From NCBI RefSeq assembly GCF_010671595.1, contig NZ_JAABOP010000001.1, positions 1,426,001 through 1,490,000 of the forward strand: a DNA stretch of 64,000 nt. Direction: 5' to 3'. The translations under genes were made by a program, and so were the position numbers. Each line of letters starts with the position of its first letter. The stretch's first letter is position 1. Shown here piece after piece: positions 1-7,210 of this stretch. The stretch comes from Muriicola jejuensis. GTDB taxonomy: Bacteria > Bacteroidota > Bacteroidia > Flavobacteriales > Flavobacteriaceae. A model generated the notes under the pieces. The model was not told the origin of the DNA, ran no database searches, and saw nothing but the letters and a program-made list of their open reading frames with translations.

Positions 1-1098
1 CCTTTCTTCGAGCAAGGTGTCAATCTCTTTTTGCAAGGCGTTGAGCAAGGTCAGGGGGACGAGGTTCTGATAGATATTTCTCAGGAAGAGCAATCTGTTA
101 TGGGCCTCTCTCAGAGGCGTCCAAAGCTCTGTAAACCTGGGCATGAGTCCATCTATAACAGTCTTTTTGTGCTCGGAGAGGCTTTTACTGTAAAGCGCCT
201 CGTCCCCAAAATTGGCTTTCCAGTCTGCCTTGTAGTTTGTACCTACAGGATTTTCCTGCATTTTTTTCATAAAATCGGGGAACCAGCCCGATCTGAAATC
301 CGACCTTTCCAATCCGGCTTCGGCTATGTGCTTCAAAACTTCCGTCGCCATCTTATTAATATCCCCGTAAAGGCTCCGGATAACCCTCTTCAGGTTCTTT
401 TGCAGGTCCAGGAAGGCATCGGTGTCCTTGTTCTTCAGGACTTTCAGGAAGGAGAGGTGGTTCTCATCGAACAGCATGGAGCCTACTTTATTCAGGTCAT
501 AACTGACGTCCCAGCTTTTACCTTCTTCTATTTTTTCCAGGGCGAAGTCGACGATCAAGTCCGTAAGCCTGTTGCCTGGCCTTGCGTTTCCCAGCATCCT
601 GTCTATACCCTCGCTGAGCAACAGGTCCTTGTCCAGGACCACTTCAAAGTTATGCGGTAGTTTCAGGTCGCGCGCAAAGGTTCTGATGATCCGGTGGTTA
701 AACTTGTCTATGGTGGAAATATCGAAGAATGCGTAGTTGTGGAGGATCTCCCTCAAGACCCTGCCGGATCTGGCGCACAATGCTGCCGGAGGTAAACTAA
801 GTTCCTCGGAAACCTGTAAAAACAGGGCGTCATTGTGGGTTTTTTCAGTATCTGAGGCGAAGAGGGATAGACTTTTCAGAATCCGCTGCTTCATTTCATT
901 GACAGCCTTGTTAGTAAAAGTGATGGCAAGGATTCGCCTGAATTCCTGCCGGCCGTCTTCCGCGAGGATGAGTTTCAGGTATTCCTTGACCAGGGTAAAG
1001 GTCTTGCCTGAACCCGCAGAGGCATCGTAAATCTGATAGGAGTGCAGCAGTCGTTGTTTTACCTCGCAAAATAAGCAAACGCCGACAGTTCTTAACAT
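1..1098 (-). CDS. UvrD/RecB-type ATP-dependent helicase, 5' part (runs off the left edge)
   Basis: The minus strand is open for 366 codons from ATG at 1098 to the window edge. Near the N-terminus it has a Walker A sequence, DASAGSGKTFTLVKEY, followed by ILAITFTNKAVNEMKQRI, which is motif Ia of superfamily 1 UvrD-like helicases. The phrase ASAGSGKT, rather than the PGTGKT-like forms of UvrD/PcrA, points to the RecB/AddA group of helicase-nucleases acting on double-strand ends. The nuclease domain, if present, lies outside the window. The first ~20 residues (MLRTVGVCLFCEVKQ) are atypical, so the true start may lie slightly downstream. It is divergent from sodA with a 74-bp gap. Confidence 0.85.
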   Translation of the reverse strand, partial: MLRTVGVCLFCEVKQRLLHSYQIYDASAGSGKTFTLVKEYLKLILAEDGRQEFRRILAITFTNKAVNEMKQRILKSLSLFASDTEKTHNDALFLQVSEELSLPPAALCARSGRVLREILHNYAFFDISTIDKFNHRIIRTFARDLKLPHNFEVVLDKDLLLSEGIDRMLGNARPGNRLTDLIVDFALEKIEEGKSWDVSYDLNKVGSMLFDENHLSFLKVLKNKDTDAFLDLQKNLKRVIRSLYGDINKMATEVLKHIAEAGLERSDFRSGWFPDFMKKMQENPVGTNYKADWKANFGDEALYSKSLSEHKKTVIDGLMPRFTELWTPLREAHNRLLFLRNIYQNLVPLTLLNALQKEIDTLLEER

Positions 1099-1129
1099 AA
1101 AATTAGGGGATTATAAATGTTAAAATCCC

Positions 1130-1137
1130 TAAATTTG
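1130..1137 (+). promoter_or_regulatory. putative -7 promoter element of sodA
   Basis: TAAATTTG matches the Bacteroidota -7 consensus TAnnTTTG exactly and lies 35 bases before the sodA start codon. I see no TTG at the expected -33 distance, so this is a half-supported promoter. Confidence 0.5.
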
Positions 1138-1172
1138 ACACTCACGGATTATTAACAATTAACAATACAAAT

Positions 1173-1781
1173 ATGGCATTTGAACTACCAAAATTACCCT
1201 ATGCATACAATGCGCTCGAACCGTATATAGATGCGCGTACCATGGAGATCCACCATACAAAGCACCACAACGGATATACCTCAAAACTAAATGCTGCCAT
1301 TGAGGGAACACCCATGGCCGGCAAGGGCATAGAAGAGATCCTCAAAGGACTCGACATGAATAACAAAGCGGTGCGAAACAATGGTGGGGGATATTTCAAC
1401 CACTGCCTGTTCTGGGAGATCATGGGTCCCAATGCCGGGGGAAACCCGTCTGGCGAACTCGCAGACGCTATCGGAGATGCTTTCGGGTCTTTTGAGAACT
1501 TCAAGAACAAATTCAGCGATGCGGCCGGAGGTCAGTTCGGTTCCGGATGGGCCTGGCTTTGCGTACACAAAGGAGGAAAGGTTGAGATCTGTGCGACGCC
1601 GAACCAGGACAACCCATTGATGCCCAATGTAGGCTGTGGAGGGTATCCCATCCTGGGGATAGACGTCTGGGAACACGCTTATTACCTGCACTACCAGAAC
1701 AGACGACCTGATTATATCAACGCTTTTTTCAATGTGATCAACTGGAATAAAGTGGCTGAGAGCTACAAGGCACACAAATAA
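1173..1781 (+). CDS. sodA: superoxide dismutase, Fe/Mn family (Mn-type residues)
   Basis: This 202-residue protein converts superoxide to oxygen and hydrogen peroxide. The metal ligands are visible: His27 (in HHTKHHNGY), His77 (FNH), and Asp164 and His168 (DVWEH). A glycine in the GGGYFNH stretch and Gln145 in TPNQDNP are the features that normally separate Mn enzymes from Fe enzymes, so Mn or cambialistic use is likely. There is no signal peptide, so the protein should be cytoplasmic. It appears monocistronic: it has its own upstream -7 element and a strong terminator immediately downstream. Confidence 0.96.
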   Translation: MAFELPKLPYAYNALEPYIDARTMEIHHTKHHNGYTSKLNAAIEGTPMAGKGIEEILKGLDMNNKAVRNNGGGYFNHCLFWEIMGPNAGGNPSGELADAIGDAFGSFENFKNKFSDAAGGQFGSGWAWLCVHKGGKVEICATPNQDNPLMPNVGCGGYPILGIDVWEHAYYLHYQNRRPDYINAFFNVINWNKVAESYKAHK

Positions 1782-1808
1782 TTGAGCAGAGACAGGAATT
1801 ATAATGAG

Positions 1809-1840
1809 AACCGCGACTCTAATTGGGTCGCGGTTTTTTT
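1809..1840 (+). terminator. intrinsic terminator of sodA
   Basis: The perfect 9-bp inverted repeat AACCGCGAC / GTCGCGGTT (1809-1817 with 1827-1835) is followed by a T run, 28 bases after the sodA stop codon. Confidence 0.9.
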
Positions 1841-1862
1841 ATATAATGATATGACTGTCAAT

Positions 1863-1935
1863 AGAAAAGGGCGGAGAAGCCTCCACCCTTTTCGTCCCAA
1901 ATCTTACCATAAACTTAACCTACTTATGCTATGGC
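1863..1935 (-). ncRNA. tandem small-RNA gene, copy A
   Basis: This is one of three near-identical minus-strand units. A 39-base conserved core (1896-1934; minus-strand 5' end CCATAGCATAAGTAGG) is followed by a hairpin and a short U run. In copy A the hairpin is GGGUGGAG/CUCCGCCC as minus-strand RNA. One pair is U-G in that RNA but would be a C/A mismatch on the plus strand, which supports minus-strand transcription. Upstream lies TAATTTAG (1940-1947), one mismatch from TAnnTTTG, with TTG 19 bases further up (1967-1969). The core differs from B and C at one loop position. No ORF fits. It may belong to a described flavobacterial RNA family such as Flavo-1, which I could not check. Confidence 0.68.
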
Positions 1936-2065
1936 ACTACTAAATTACTGGTATTGTGAGAAATAACAAAAAAAAACAAGGAAATTTTGGACAATAAGAT
2001 ACTTTCAGCCAAAGAAGAAATGGACTGAAAAGAAAAGATTTCAGGTAATATTCTGATAATCAGAA

Positions 2066-2138
2066 ATAAAAAAGGCAGGATAGATCCTGCCTTTTTTCCC
2101 CAAATCTTACCATGAACTTAACCTACTTATGCTATGGT
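2066..2138 (-). ncRNA. tandem small-RNA gene, copy B
   Basis: Second copy of the unit. The core is at 2098-2137 and the terminator is a perfect 13-bp stem with a 4-base loop (2068-2080 with 2085-2097) ending in six U. Its stem sequence (GGCAGGA/TCCTGCC) differs from copies A and C on both arms, so the helix is conserved while the sequence is not. Directly upstream is the best promoter of the array, TTG-N18-TACATTTG, placed so that transcription would begin at or next to the first base of the conserved core. That coincidence is the main reason for calling this an independent RNA gene and not a purF 3' UTR element. Confidence 0.74.
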
Positions 2139-2142
2139 CCTC

Positions 2143-2174
2143 CAAATGTAATTCAAGGCCGGGCGCCGCAAAAA
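2143..2174 (-). promoter_or_regulatory. promoter of small-RNA copy B
   Basis: On the minus strand, TTTTTG (2174-2169) is followed by 18 bases and TACATTTG (2150-2143). Both elements match the Bacteroidota -33/-7 consensus with canonical spacing. The -7 element ends five bases before the conserved RNA core. Confidence 0.72.
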
Positions 2175-2292
2175 GGTTTTGGACAAAATCCTTTTTAATC
2201 AGATGAAATACCATTTGAGGAGGATTGACGGGCTGAGGTTGAAGAAACGGACTACAAAAGGCGGTATTGAGGGCATTCTGGACGGTTGAACA

Positions 2293-2366
2293 ATAAAAAA
2301 GGTGGAGAAGTCTCCACCTTTTTTGCCCCAAATCTTACCATGAACTTAACCTACTTATGCTATGGC
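2293..2366 (-). ncRNA. tandem small-RNA gene, copy C (nearest purF)
   Basis: Third copy. The core is at 2326-2365 and the terminator stem is GGUGGAG/CUCCACC flanked by A and U runs (2295-2307 with 2312-2324). Its -7 element is TACATTTA (2372-2379), one mismatch from consensus, and no TTG is found at -33. Instead two direct repeats containing TGCATTTCATCG lie 20 bp apart upstream (2409-2444), where activators usually bind. This copy starts about 106 bases after the purF stop on the same strand. A possible fold pairs CCAU at the 5' end with AUGG 25 bases on, leaving the invariant GUAGGUUAAGU in a loop. Confidence 0.7.
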
Positions 2367-2408
2367 AAGTCTAAATGTAACTTTGATTGCCCCCGTTCGA
2401 CGATAAAG

Positions 2409-2444
2409 GCGATGAAATGCATAAAATATCGATGAAATGCACAA
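2409..2444 (-). promoter_or_regulatory. paired direct-repeat operator upstream of small-RNA copy C
   Basis: GATGAAATGCA occurs twice (2411-2421 and 2431-2441) at a 20-bp period, about two helical turns. The second copy sits inside the 16-mer TCGATGAAATGCACAA (2429-2444), which recurs exactly at 40544-40559. Relative to the predicted start of copy C the repeats are centred near -50 and -70. That is a typical position for an activator binding direct repeats, as LytTR-family regulators do. The regulator itself is not in the window. Confidence 0.5.
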
Positions 2445-2471
2445 TTTTTAACAAAACCCTCCTGTTTTACC

Positions 2472-4370
2472 CTAATAGGCCCGTTCGTTCTTGCCTTCAT
2501 AAAAGTTGATGAATGCCCTGTTTACGACCTTATTTCCTCCCGGAGTGGGATAATCGCCTGTAAAATACCAGTCGCCCAGATTCTTCGGACACGCCTGGTG
2601 GAGGTTCTCAATGGTCTGGTAGATGATCTCGACCTCGGCTTTGATTCCTGCCGGACTCAGGAGCTCCCCTATCTTCTGAGAGATCTGATCCGCACTGAAG
2701 GGGGCGTAAAATTCCTTTACATAATTGATGATCTCGCTGTCCTGCCGGTGGATCTGTTCTTTGCATTTGTGATAGATGTCCTCCACGAGAGACAGACTGT
2801 TGTTCTCACGGTGCAACTCCAACGCTGCCTTGAAGGCGATGAAATCCTCCAGTTTTGCCATATCTATCCCATAGCAATCGGGATAGCGGATCTGGGGAGC
2901 AGAAGAAACCACGATGATCTTCTTGGGCGACAGCCGGTCGAGGATACCTAATATGCTGTTCTTTAAAGTAGTGCCACGGACGATACTGTCATCTATGATC
3001 ACCAGGTTGTCATTTTCGGTAACCGAGCCATAGGTAATATCGTAGACATGTGCCACCAGGTCATCCCTGCTGCTGTCCTGGGTGATAAACGTCCTCAGCT
3101 TGGCATCCTTTATAGCGACTTTTTCAATTCTCGGCCGGATCTCGAGGATCTCGTGTAATTCGTCCCTGCTGATGCCCGATCCGATCTCCAGGATCTGTTC
3201 TTCCTTTTTCTTGTTCAGGTAGTTCTGGGCTTCTCTCACCATCCCCAGAAAGGAGGTTTCTGCCGTATTGGGGATATAGGAAAAGACGGTATTCCTGATA
3301 TCGTGATCGATGGAGGTAAGGATCTTGGGGAAAATGAGCCTCCCCAGTTCCTTCCGTTCCTGGTAGATCTCAAGGTCGCTCCCTCTCGAGAAATAGATGC
3401 GTTCAAAGGAACACGCCTTCCTCTCCATGGGTTCCATGATCTTTTTCACGCTTACTTTTCCGTTCTTCTTGATGATGATCGCATGCGCGGGGTCCAGTTC
3501 TTTCACGGCCTGGTACTGAACGTTGAAAACGGTCTGTATGGCCGCCCTTTCAGAGGCCACGACCACAACCTCCTCGTCCTGGTAAAAATAGGCAGGACGA
3601 ATACCAGAAGGGTCCCTGAGTACAAAGGCATCCCCGTGTCCGAGCATGCCGGCCATGGCATATCCGCCATCCCAGTTCTTCGCAGCCTTTCTAAGGATCT
3701 TTGCCAGGTTGAGACGCTCAGCGATCAGGGGGGAGGCTTCCATCTTATTGAACCCTTCCTTTTTGATCTGTTTGTAAAGTTTTGCGACCGCGTCGTCCAG
3801 GAAATGACCGATCTTTTCCATGACCGTTACCGTGTCCGCCATTTCTTTGGGGTGCTGTCCCAGCTGTACGAGGTTGTCGAACAACTCGGCCACGTTGGTC
3901 ATATTGAAGTTTCCGGCTACGATCAGGTTCCTGTGCATCCAGTTGTTCTGGCGCAGGAAGGGGTGGACGTTCTCTATACTGTTTTTCCCGAACGTACCGT
4001 ATCGAACATGGCCCAGAAGTACTTCGCCAATGTAGGGGATATGCTTCTTTTGAGCCTCTGCATCATCGGCGTATTCCGGATGCTCCACAAAGGCCCGGTT
4101 GACGCGGTCCGTGATCTGGGCGAAGATATCCTGAATCGGCTGTGCCTGTACGGACCTTACCCTGCTCATATATCGCTGTCCGGGTTGTACATCCAGTTTG
4201 ATACTCGCAAAACCAGCCCCGTCCTGTCCCCGGTTGTGCTGCTTCTCCATCATGAGGTACATCTTGTTCACCCCGTAGAAAGCAGAACCGTATTTTTTCT
4301 TGTAATAATCAAGGGGTTTCAGCAATCGGATCAGCGAGATCCCGCATTCGTGTTTTATGGCGTCGCTCAT
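2472..4370 (-). CDS. purF: amidophosphoribosyltransferase (long Bacteroidota form)
   Basis: This 632-residue class II glutamine amidotransferase should make 5-phosphoribosylamine from PRPP and glutamine, the first step of purine synthesis. Cys9 in KHECGISL is the expected nucleophile and would be exposed by removal of a short propeptide. The phosphoribosyltransferase PRPP loop is seen as NLVIIDDSIVRGTTLKNS. The protein is longer than the ~500-residue E. coli enzyme, with extra sequence in both halves. The upstream neighbour is a PfkB kinase, and purN lies two genes further up. A terminator separates it from pfkB, so read-through or an unseen promoter must drive it. The small-RNA array follows downstream. 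Confidence 0.9.
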   Translation of the reverse strand: MSDAIKHECGISLIRLLKPLDYYKKKYGSAFYGVNKMYLMMEKQHNRGQDGAGFASIKLDVQPGQRYMSRVRSVQAQPIQDIFAQITDRVNRAFVEHPEYADDAEAQKKHIPYIGEVLLGHVRYGTFGKNSIENVHPFLRQNNWMHRNLIVAGNFNMTNVAELFDNLVQLGQHPKEMADTVTVMEKIGHFLDDAVAKLYKQIKKEGFNKMEASPLIAERLNLAKILRKAAKNWDGGYAMAGMLGHGDAFVLRDPSGIRPAYFYQDEEVVVVASERAAIQTVFNVQYQAVKELDPAHAIIIKKNGKVSVKKIMEPMERKACSFERIYFSRGSDLEIYQERKELGRLIFPKILTSIDHDIRNTVFSYIPNTAETSFLGMVREAQNYLNKKKEEQILEIGSGISRDELHEILEIRPRIEKVAIKDAKLRTFITQDSSRDDLVAHVYDITYGSVTENDNLVIIDDSIVRGTTLKNSILGILDRLSPKKIIVVSSAPQIRYPDCYGIDMAKLEDFIAFKAALELHRENNSLSLVEDIYHKCKEQIHRQDSEIINYVKEFYAPFSADQISQKIGELLSPAGIKAEVEIIYQTIENLHQACPKNLGDWYFTGDYPTPGGNKVVNRAFINFYEGKNERAY

Positions 4371-4382
4371 AGTTCAATTCAT

Positions 4383-4407
4383 AAAAAAAGCCCTGATCCG
4401 GCAGGGC
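4383..4407 (-). terminator. terminator between the PfkB kinase and purF
   Basis: GCCCTG/CAGGGC (4390-4395 with 4402-4407) followed on the minus strand by seven U. It begins right after the kinase stop codon and ends before the purF start, so it likely attenuates co-transcription. Confidence 0.8.
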
Positions 4408-4408
4408 A

Positions 4409-5335
4409 TTATCTCAACTCAATATCGAATTGTGTCAACTGTTTAAATTGCTCCAGTCGACTTTCAGCTTCTTCCTTAGTCAGATCCTGCATCCGCTCGG
4501 TACCGAACTTCTCCACGCAGAAGGAAGCGAGGTTGGATCCGTGGATCACCGCATTCCTGAGATTGTTAAAGGACACATTTTCCGTTTCTGCCAGGTATCC
4601 CACAAATCCGCCTGCAAAGGTGTCGCCCGCCCCGGTTGGATCAAAAACATCCTCAAGCGGGAGGGCAGGAGCAAAGAAAACTTCCCCATTGTGGAATAGC
4701 AGGGCCCCGTTCTCCCCTTTCTTGATCACCACGTACTTCGGACCCATTCGATGGATCTTCTGTGCCGCCCTGACCAGGGAATATTCGTTGGAAAGCTGCC
4801 TTGCCTCGCTGTCATTGATCGTGATCACATCCGTCCTGCCAATCACCTCTTTCAACTCAGGCATGGTGTGGTTCATCCAGAAGTTCATGGTATCGAGTAC
4901 GGTGATCTTTGGCTCTTCCTTCATCTGTTCGATGGCCTTGAGTTGGACGGAAGGGTGCAGGTTGCCCAGCATGAGCACGTCTGCATCCCTGAAGTGTTCC
5001 GGGATCACAGGTTCAAAATCCGCCAGGACGTTCAGCTCGGTGGTCAGGGTTTCCCTGCTGTTGAGGTCTGTATTGTATTTACCGCTCCAGAAGAAGGTCT
5101 TCCCCTCTTTTTTGATCTCAATGCCAGAGATGTCGATCCCTTTTTTCTTGAGCAGGCTCAGGTACTCCTGTGGAAAATCCCCTCCTACTACGGAAACGAT
5201 GGCTGTTTTTGCCTTGAATTGGGCGGCAGCCAGGCCAATAAAGGTGGCAGCACCTCCCAGGATCTTATCCGTTTTTCCGAAAGGGGTTTCTATAGCGTCA
5301 AAAGCTACCGTTCCCAATATCAAGAGCTTGCCCAT
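4409..5335 (-). CDS. PfkB-family carbohydrate/nucleoside kinase
   Basis: This 308-residue protein has the ribokinase-family fold. GGAATFIGLAAAQF near residue 30 is the first PfkB signature region, and DPTGAGDTFAGGFVGY is the second signature, carrying the catalytic Asp and anion hole. The substrate cannot be read from sequence. Its place between rnhA/purN and purF makes a nucleoside or ribose-type sugar plausible, but that is inference. It is distinct from the fructokinase at 33.6 kb. A consensus -7 element precedes it. Confidence 0.85.
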   Translation of the reverse strand: MGKLLILGTVAFDAIETPFGKTDKILGGAATFIGLAAAQFKAKTAIVSVVGGDFPQEYLSLLKKKGIDISGIEIKKEGKTFFWSGKYNTDLNSRETLTTELNVLADFEPVIPEHFRDADVLMLGNLHPSVQLKAIEQMKEEPKITVLDTMNFWMNHTMPELKEVIGRTDVITINDSEARQLSNEYSLVRAAQKIHRMGPKYVVIKKGENGALLFHNGEVFFAPALPLEDVFDPTGAGDTFAGGFVGYLAETENVSFNNLRNAVIHGSNLASFCVEKFGTERMQDLTKEEAESRLEQFKQLTQFDIELR

Positions 5336-5356
5336 AAACTAGCTTCAAATTCGATG

Positions 5357-5364
5357 CAAATATA
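5357..5364 (-). promoter_or_regulatory. putative -7 element of the PfkB kinase gene
   Basis: TATATTTG on the minus strand matches TAnnTTTG exactly, 21 bases before the kinase ATG. No clear TTG is seen at -33. Confidence 0.5.
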
Positions 5365-5415
5365 CGCTTTTGTAATTGCCCCGGCAGACTTAGAATTCAG
5401 GAATACTCCCCTCGC

Positions 5416-6054
5416 TTATTTTCGACCGAAATCAGCCGGTATCTCACCCCAGGCAAGGGTTTCCCATTTTACGATGGGGGTGGTGTAGGAATTCTTTTGC
5501 AGCCATTTCTCTGCCCGTTCTACGAGGTCGAAAAGTTCCCGGTTTCTGGGATTGGGTTCCAGTTTGGTGTTGCAGCGTTTTTTCCGCACCCAACTGATAG
5601 CGGTACGCGAATCGGAATACAGGACCCTGTCCGAGCGGCGTTCTTTTAAAAACGCGAGGCCGTGAACGATGGCCAGGAATTCCCCGATGTTATTGGTTCC
5701 TTCTGGAAAAGGTCCTTGTTTAAATAGTCTTTTCCCGGTCTTGGTATCGACGCCCTGATATTCCATTTTACCGGGATTGCCACTGGAAGCTGCGTCTACG
5801 GCTATGGAATGCAGGTTGGGCTCCCCGATCCTGATCAATTCCTCGGACGTGAGCCGGGGCTCTTTCTTCTTTTTTTGCCCTTTAAAGGCGGCGTATGAAC
5901 TGTTGTAGGCCTTTTCGGCCAGCTCCTTATCTGCAAAACCCATGTACTGAGCACCTTTTATTCCGGAGATCTGCCGTTTACATTCTTCCCAGCTTCCGTA
6001 AACCCCGGGGACCTTTCCCTTCCAGACCACGTAGAATTTGTTTTTAGACGCCAT
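5416..6054 (-). CDS. rnhA: ribonuclease H with N-terminal viroplasmin domain
   Basis: This 212-residue protein removes RNA from RNA:DNA hybrids. Residues ~5-52 (KFYVVWKGKVPGVYGSWEEC) form a caulimovirus-type viroplasmin domain of the kind that binds hybrids in eukaryotic RNase H1. A basic linker (KKKKEPR) follows. The RNase H domain starts near residue 80, with the acidic active-site residues Asp87, Glu125, Asp148 and, near the C-terminus, Asp208. The start codon overlaps the purN stop by one base (TGATG), so the two are probably translationally coupled. Confidence 0.9.
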   Translation of the reverse strand: MASKNKFYVVWKGKVPGVYGSWEECKRQISGIKGAQYMGFADKELAEKAYNSSYAAFKGQKKKKEPRLTSEELIRIGEPNLHSIAVDAASSGNPGKMEYQGVDTKTGKRLFKQGPFPEGTNNIGEFLAIVHGLAFLKERRSDRVLYSDSRTAISWVRKKRCNTKLEPNPRNRELFDLVERAEKWLQKNSYTTPIVKWETLAWGEIPADFGRK

Positions 6055-6623
6055 CAGTTTCCGGTTAAAAGCTCTTCGATAACCCTCGGGAAATGCTTGT
6101 GTTCGAGCAGCCTTACCTTCCTGCCGATCTCTTCTGCCGAATCTTCCGGATCCAGGGATGTTCTCTGTTGCTCGATAACAGCTCCCTCGTCATACCTTTC
6201 ATTCACGTAGTGGATGGTGATGCCGGATTCCTTTTCCCCATGGGCTTTTACCGACTCATGGACGTAATGCCCGTACATGCCTTTTCCCCCGTATTTGGGG
6301 AGGAGTGCAGGGTGAATGTTGATGATTTTGCCGGAGAATGCCTGTACCATTTCCTTTGGTATCAGGCGGAGGAAGCCCGCCAGTACAATGAGATCCGGGT
6401 TGATACTTTTCAGGAGTTGGAGGACCAACCCCCCTCCTTTGAAGCTGGCACGATTAAAATAAAACGCCGGGATACCGAGGGAGTTGCAACGCTCCAGGAC
6501 ATAGGCATCCTTTTTGTCCGTAAGGACACAGGAAATAGCAATTCGGGGATGATCCTCAAAGTACCTGGCGATGTTCTCCACATTGGTGCCGGAACCTGAA
6601 GCGAACAGGACGATATGTTTCAT
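6054..6623 (-). CDS. purN: phosphoribosylglycinamide formyltransferase
   Basis: This 189-residue enzyme transfers a formyl group from 10-formyl-THF to GAR in purine synthesis. The phosphate-binding GSGTN is at residues 10-14, and the catalytic residues Asn102, His104 (NIHPALLP) and Asp145 (NERYDEGAVI) are all present. I chose the ATG at 6623 because it gives the usual MKHIVLFASGSGTN start. An in-frame TTG lies 12 bases upstream. It is the first gene of a purN-rnhA pair and diverges from acpP across 243 bases. Confidence 0.93.
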   Translation of the reverse strand: MKHIVLFASGSGTNVENIARYFEDHPRIAISCVLTDKKDAYVLERCNSLGIPAFYFNRASFKGGGLVLQLLKSINPDLIVLAGFLRLIPKEMVQAFSGKIINIHPALLPKYGGKGMYGHYVHESVKAHGEKESGITIHYVNERYDEGAVIEQQRTSLDPEDSAEEIGRKVRLLEHKHFPRVIEELLTGN

Positions 6624-6800
6624 TTTTGAATTCAAGTAGTGGAAGTTTGATCGACCCGTCGGGAGGCTAACAACATGGTTTACAGTTCAGAAAAGGGCGA
6701 TCAGCTTGGCATCAGTAACCTGTCCTCACGCGTATTTTTTATGCCACTAAAGTAATATACTTGCGATTAAATTTCTTAAATTACCCTACAATTTGGCTTC

Positions 6801-6819
6801 TGGTGGTGAATTTCCACCA
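6801..6819. promoter_or_regulatory. inverted repeat upstream of acpP
   Basis: TGGTGG - 7 bases - CCACCA is a perfect 6-bp inverted repeat ending nine bases before the acpP -7 element. It overlaps the space where a -33 contact would be, so it could be an operator. No T run follows, which argues against a terminator. Confidence 0.35.
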
Positions 6820-6827
6820 AAGTTTTT

Positions 6828-6835
6828 TATTTTTG
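6828..6835 (+). promoter_or_regulatory. -7 promoter element of acpP
   Basis: TATTTTTG matches TAnnTTTG, 31 bases before the acpP start. The region downstream is A-rich, as is common in Bacteroidota leaders. Confidence 0.55.
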
Positions 6836-6866
6836 CCAACAATTAAAAATTTAAACCAAAAAAATT

Positions 6867-7100
6867 ATGTCAGACATTGCATCAAGAGTAAAGGCAATCA
6901 TCGTTGATAAGTTAGGAGTTGATGAAAACGAAGTTGTGGCAGAGGCTAGCTTCACCAACGATCTCGGGGCAGATTCATTGGACACTGTTGAACTGATCAT
7001 GGAATTCGAAAAAGAGTTTGATATCCAGATCCCGGATGACCAGGCAGAGAATATCGCAACCGTCGGCCAGGCTATAAGCTATATTGAAGAGGCCAAATAA
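6867..7100 (+). CDS. acpP: acyl carrier protein
   Basis: This 77-residue acidic protein carries growing fatty-acyl chains on a 4'-phosphopantetheine arm. The attachment site is Ser37 in [10 protein letters not shown], followed by the helix II stretch [14 protein letters not shown] typical of ACP. Length and composition are standard. It precedes fabF, as in many bacteria, but a terminator-like hairpin separates the two, fitting the usual need for much more ACP than synthase. Confidence 0.97.
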   Translation: MSDIASRVKAIIVDKLGVDENEVVAEASFTNDLGADSLDTVELIMEFEKEFDIQIPDDQAENIATVGQAISYIEEAK

Positions 7101-7130
7101 ATAATGATATAAGTAACATCTTGTAATTTA

Positions 7131-7167
7131 TCCATGTGGTTTCCACGCTGCATGGATATTTTTTTTA
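7131..7167 (+). terminator. partial terminator between acpP and fabF
   Basis: TCCATG (7131-7136) pairs with CATGGA (7151-7156), with an inner GTGG/CCAC pairing, followed by a T-rich run. Its position suggests attenuation of read-through into fabF. Confidence 0.75.
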
Positions 7168-7210
7168 ATTTTCGCTTGGTATAGGTACATCTCTCATAAA
7201 AAATGGTTCT

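Noticed and set aside
2107-2331. A 74-codon minus-strand frame across small-RNA copies B and C
   Set aside because: It crosses a terminator and the conserved RNA elements, and the translation resembles no protein.
1863-2366. CRISPR-like interpretation of the three repeats
   Set aside because: Only three copies, spacers of unequal and far too great length, repeats include terminator hairpins, and no cas genes are present.
3303-5342. A 679-codon open frame on the plus strand opposite purF and the PfkB gene
   Set aside because: It spans two well-supported minus-strand genes and their terminator, and its translation is low-complexity with no recognisable domain. It is an antisense shadow.
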